In this document: in pieces, positions 62,468 through 64,000 of the stretch
Position numbering within the stretch: the stretch's first letter is position 1
Layout: every line of letters starts with the position of its first letter
Assembly (NCBI GenBank): GCA_002345965.1
Contig: DDTF01000030.1
Location: forward strand, 57,163 to 121,162
Reading direction: 5' to 3'
DNA: 64,000 bases
Origin: Flammeovirgaceae bacterium UBA2371
GTDB lineage: Bacteria > Bacteroidota > Bacteroidia > Cytophagales > Cyclobacteriaceae
Position numbers and translations under genes: made by a program
Notes under the pieces: generated by a model
What the model was told of the DNA's origin: nothing
Seen by the model: only the letters and a program-made list of their open reading frames with translations
The model's database searches: none

Positions 62468-64000
62468 TACAATTCCACGCGCTAGAGAGTCTGCTCTATC
62501 CAATGATTTTTGTGCTATTATCACCTGGTCATTGTCATTGGGCAAATAAGAATTATACTCAGTCAATGACATCTGATAATACTTTTTAGAAAGCGGATAC
62601 TCCTTCAACTGCCCATAAAAAAAACCAGCCCATCTATACGTGCTTGATCTTTGCCTAACATTTGTTTTGCCTGATGCGCTAACTCGTAATGCATTAACTA
62701 GATAAAATTTGGCGGAATCCTGCTCACCAGTTGTTGTAAATAACGATAATAAATTATTGTATGAAGAATGGGTTCTTATATTCATATCAGTACTAAATAA
62801 GGAATTGCGAATAGTCAGGGCATTCCTAAAATAATAATATGCACTATCATATTGAGCCAGCTTAAAATGTGCAACACCTAGATTATCAATAATCGTAGCT
62901 GTTTCATGATGGGCATCTCCAAACAACTTGAGTGCAATGTTCTTCGCCTTTACATTATAGAATAAAGCTTCTTCCAATTTACCTGCCTTTGCTAGAATAC
63001 TTGATAGCATATTTGTATTCGCTAACGTGCCTGGGAAATATAAACCCATGAGTGACTCACATAGATCCAGTGATTTTGTCTGGTATTCTATTGCTTCCTC
63101 TAAATGATTTTGATCATTATAGATCGTGGCCAGTATGTAATAACTTTCCGCAAGGTTTATATTATTATGCCTCGGCCACAGTTGCTCCTCTAAACGAATG
63201 GCTTTCTCGATTAACTGCTTAGCGGTATCCAATTTTTGTTCAGTCTTATATACATATGAAAGATATTTAAGGGATGCTGTATAAAAACTATCTACTTCTG
63301 GATAGCCGATGTCTTTATACATAGACAATACATCGTTCAATAGGATACGCGCAGAATCATAGTGCCCAATATCACGTTGATATAGCCCAAGTTGTTCAAC
63401 AGCACGGATATAAGCCGGAGAAATCTTTAGTGAAGAATCTTTAGCAATGGCATAAGCTTTTTTAAGAGCCAATCTTGATTTTCTAAAATCTCCCATAGAA
63501 CGGTAAGACCTGCCAAGGGTAGTCAGTAATTCAAGCTTAATTTCTGCGGACCCGTTATAAGTATCTGTTTTCTCAAAGGCTTTATCAAGAAATTGGTATA
63601 CAGTCATGGTATCCCCTTTCGCAATTGATGGGTTGGCTTCCATAAACAAATCAATCAAAAAGTCTCTATTGGCTATAGCCACTTTTTCATTCCTAATTGC
63701 CAGATCGCGTTGGACTTTGGTTTTATTGGCCTGCCACAAGCTAAACCCAGTCCCAGCCATCAGGGAAATGCCAATCAATGCAATGCTGATTATGGCCGTC
63801 TTATTGCGTTTCACATATTTTAACGCAGTATAGCCAGAACCACGATTGACAACAGTTAGTGGATACCCAGCCAAGTAGTTTTGTACGTCTTGTAATAACA
63901 AAGCTACGTTTTGATATCTGTCTTGTGGATTTCTTGACAGACAGCATTCAATTATAGCTTTCAGCTCAAAATTTATTTCGTCAGCTATTACCCTTTCTAC
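62447..64000 (-). CDS. Ser/Thr protein kinase with TM segment and TPRs (5' end outside window)
   Basis: The frame is open to the right edge, so the gene starts beyond 64000. The first in-window codons (ELKAIIECCLSRNPQDRYQNV) are the end of a Hanks-type kinase C-lobe with its final Arg. After a juxtamembrane stretch, a TM helix (TAIISIALIGISLMAGTGF, ~codons 70-88) crosses the membrane, followed by ~420 residues of TPRs. This is the PknB-like kinase plus C-terminal TPR sensor layout common in Bacteroidota and Acidobacteriota. The catalytic core is not visible here. Confidence 0.9.
   Translation of the reverse strand, partial: VERVIADEINFELKAIIECCLSRNPQDRYQNVALLLQDVQNYLAGYPLTVVNRGSGYTALKYVKRNKTAIISIALIGISLMAGTGFSLWQANKTKVQRDLAIRNEKVAIANRDFLIDLFMEANPSIAKGDTMTVYQFLDKAFEKTDTYNGSAEIKLELLTTLGRSYRSMGDFRKSRLALKKAYAIAKDSSLKISPAYIRAVEQLGLYQRDIGHYDSARILLNDVLSMYKDIGYPEVDSFYTASLKYLSYVYKTEQKLDTAKQLIEKAIRLEEQLWPRHNNINLAESYYILATIYNDQNHLEEAIEYQTKSLDLCESLMGLYFPGTLANTNMLSSILAKAGKLEEALFYNVKAKNIALKLFGDAHHETATIIDNLGVAHFKLAQYDSAYYYFRNALTIRNSLFSTDMNIRTHSSYNNLLSLFTTTGEQDSAKFYLVNALRVSASGKTNVRQRSSTYRWAGFFYGQLKEYPLSKKYYQMSLTEYNSYLPNDNDQVIIAQKSLDRADSLARGIVIKKGGL

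Overview
This window is from a bacterium of the phylum Bacteroidota, most likely a Cytophagales-type environmental organism. That call is an inference from gene content. The window has a one-component hybrid sensor with Reg_prop propellers and an AraC output, a TonB-dependent receptor with a carboxypeptidase-regulatory-like N-terminus, LytTR/LytS-type signalling, HYC_CC_PP, DUF2911, DUF4260 and HMBD proteins, and many SPII lipoproteins. Upstream regions are A/T-rich with few Shine-Dalgarno motifs, and several promoters carry TAnnTTTG-like -7 boxes. I see no phage, IS element, CRISPR array or rRNA. There is one tRNA gene, tRNA-Ala(GGC).

Layout. 1-18 kb: the 3' end of a methylmalonyl-CoA mutase, a secreted TPR-CHAT protein, Hsp20, an HtrA-type protease, an ALDH7-like dehydrogenase, a lone receiver protein, a helical-repeat protein of unknown function, tRNA-Ala, a LytS/LytTR two-component pair, a TonB-dependent receptor with an extra C-terminal domain, and a universal stress protein. 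17.7-28 kb: a minus-strand trio (NlpC/P60 lipoprotein, Tat-exported asparaginase-family protein, CutC), then an FAD oxidase, asparagine synthase, DUF4260, GlnRS, a small HMA protein, a GIY-YIG protein, a RidA lipoprotein and an FG-GAP protein.

28.3-38.4 kb is a heavy-metal (probably Cu/Ag) efflux and handling cluster, all on the plus strand: HYC_CC_PP protein, CusA-like RND pump, TolC-like channel, CusB-like adaptor with HMBD and DUF3347, HMBD lipoprotein, TlpA-like thioredoxin, a BNR/propeller lipoprotein with HGGHHG and CDCC motifs, and a DUF2911 lipoprotein. 38.8-44.2 kb: a stand-alone LuxR HTH protein and a 1359-residue hybrid sensor, followed by two micro-lipoproteins and a lysine-rich 36-residue peptide, none of them longer than 44 residues. 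A Crp/Fnr regulator then faces yceI. Between these two lie three 16-bp palindromes spaced exactly 32 bp apart.

45.6-50.9 kb is the most interesting part. A decayed S1/P1 nuclease gene is followed by a compact five-gene operon: RMD1/DUF155-like membrane protein, C39-like cysteine peptidase, RLAN-type RimK-like ATP-grasp ligase, GCS2 (glutamate-cysteine ligase family 2) and N-formylglutamate amidohydrolase-like protein. Together these look like a peptide or amide ligation and processing system with an unknown product. Next come an HhH membrane protein directly abutting a large SF1 helicase, an M20 amidohydrolase, a TPR lipoprotein, thrB-thrC, a beta-helix lipoprotein, and the 3' part of a Ser/Thr kinase with TPRs that runs off the right edge.
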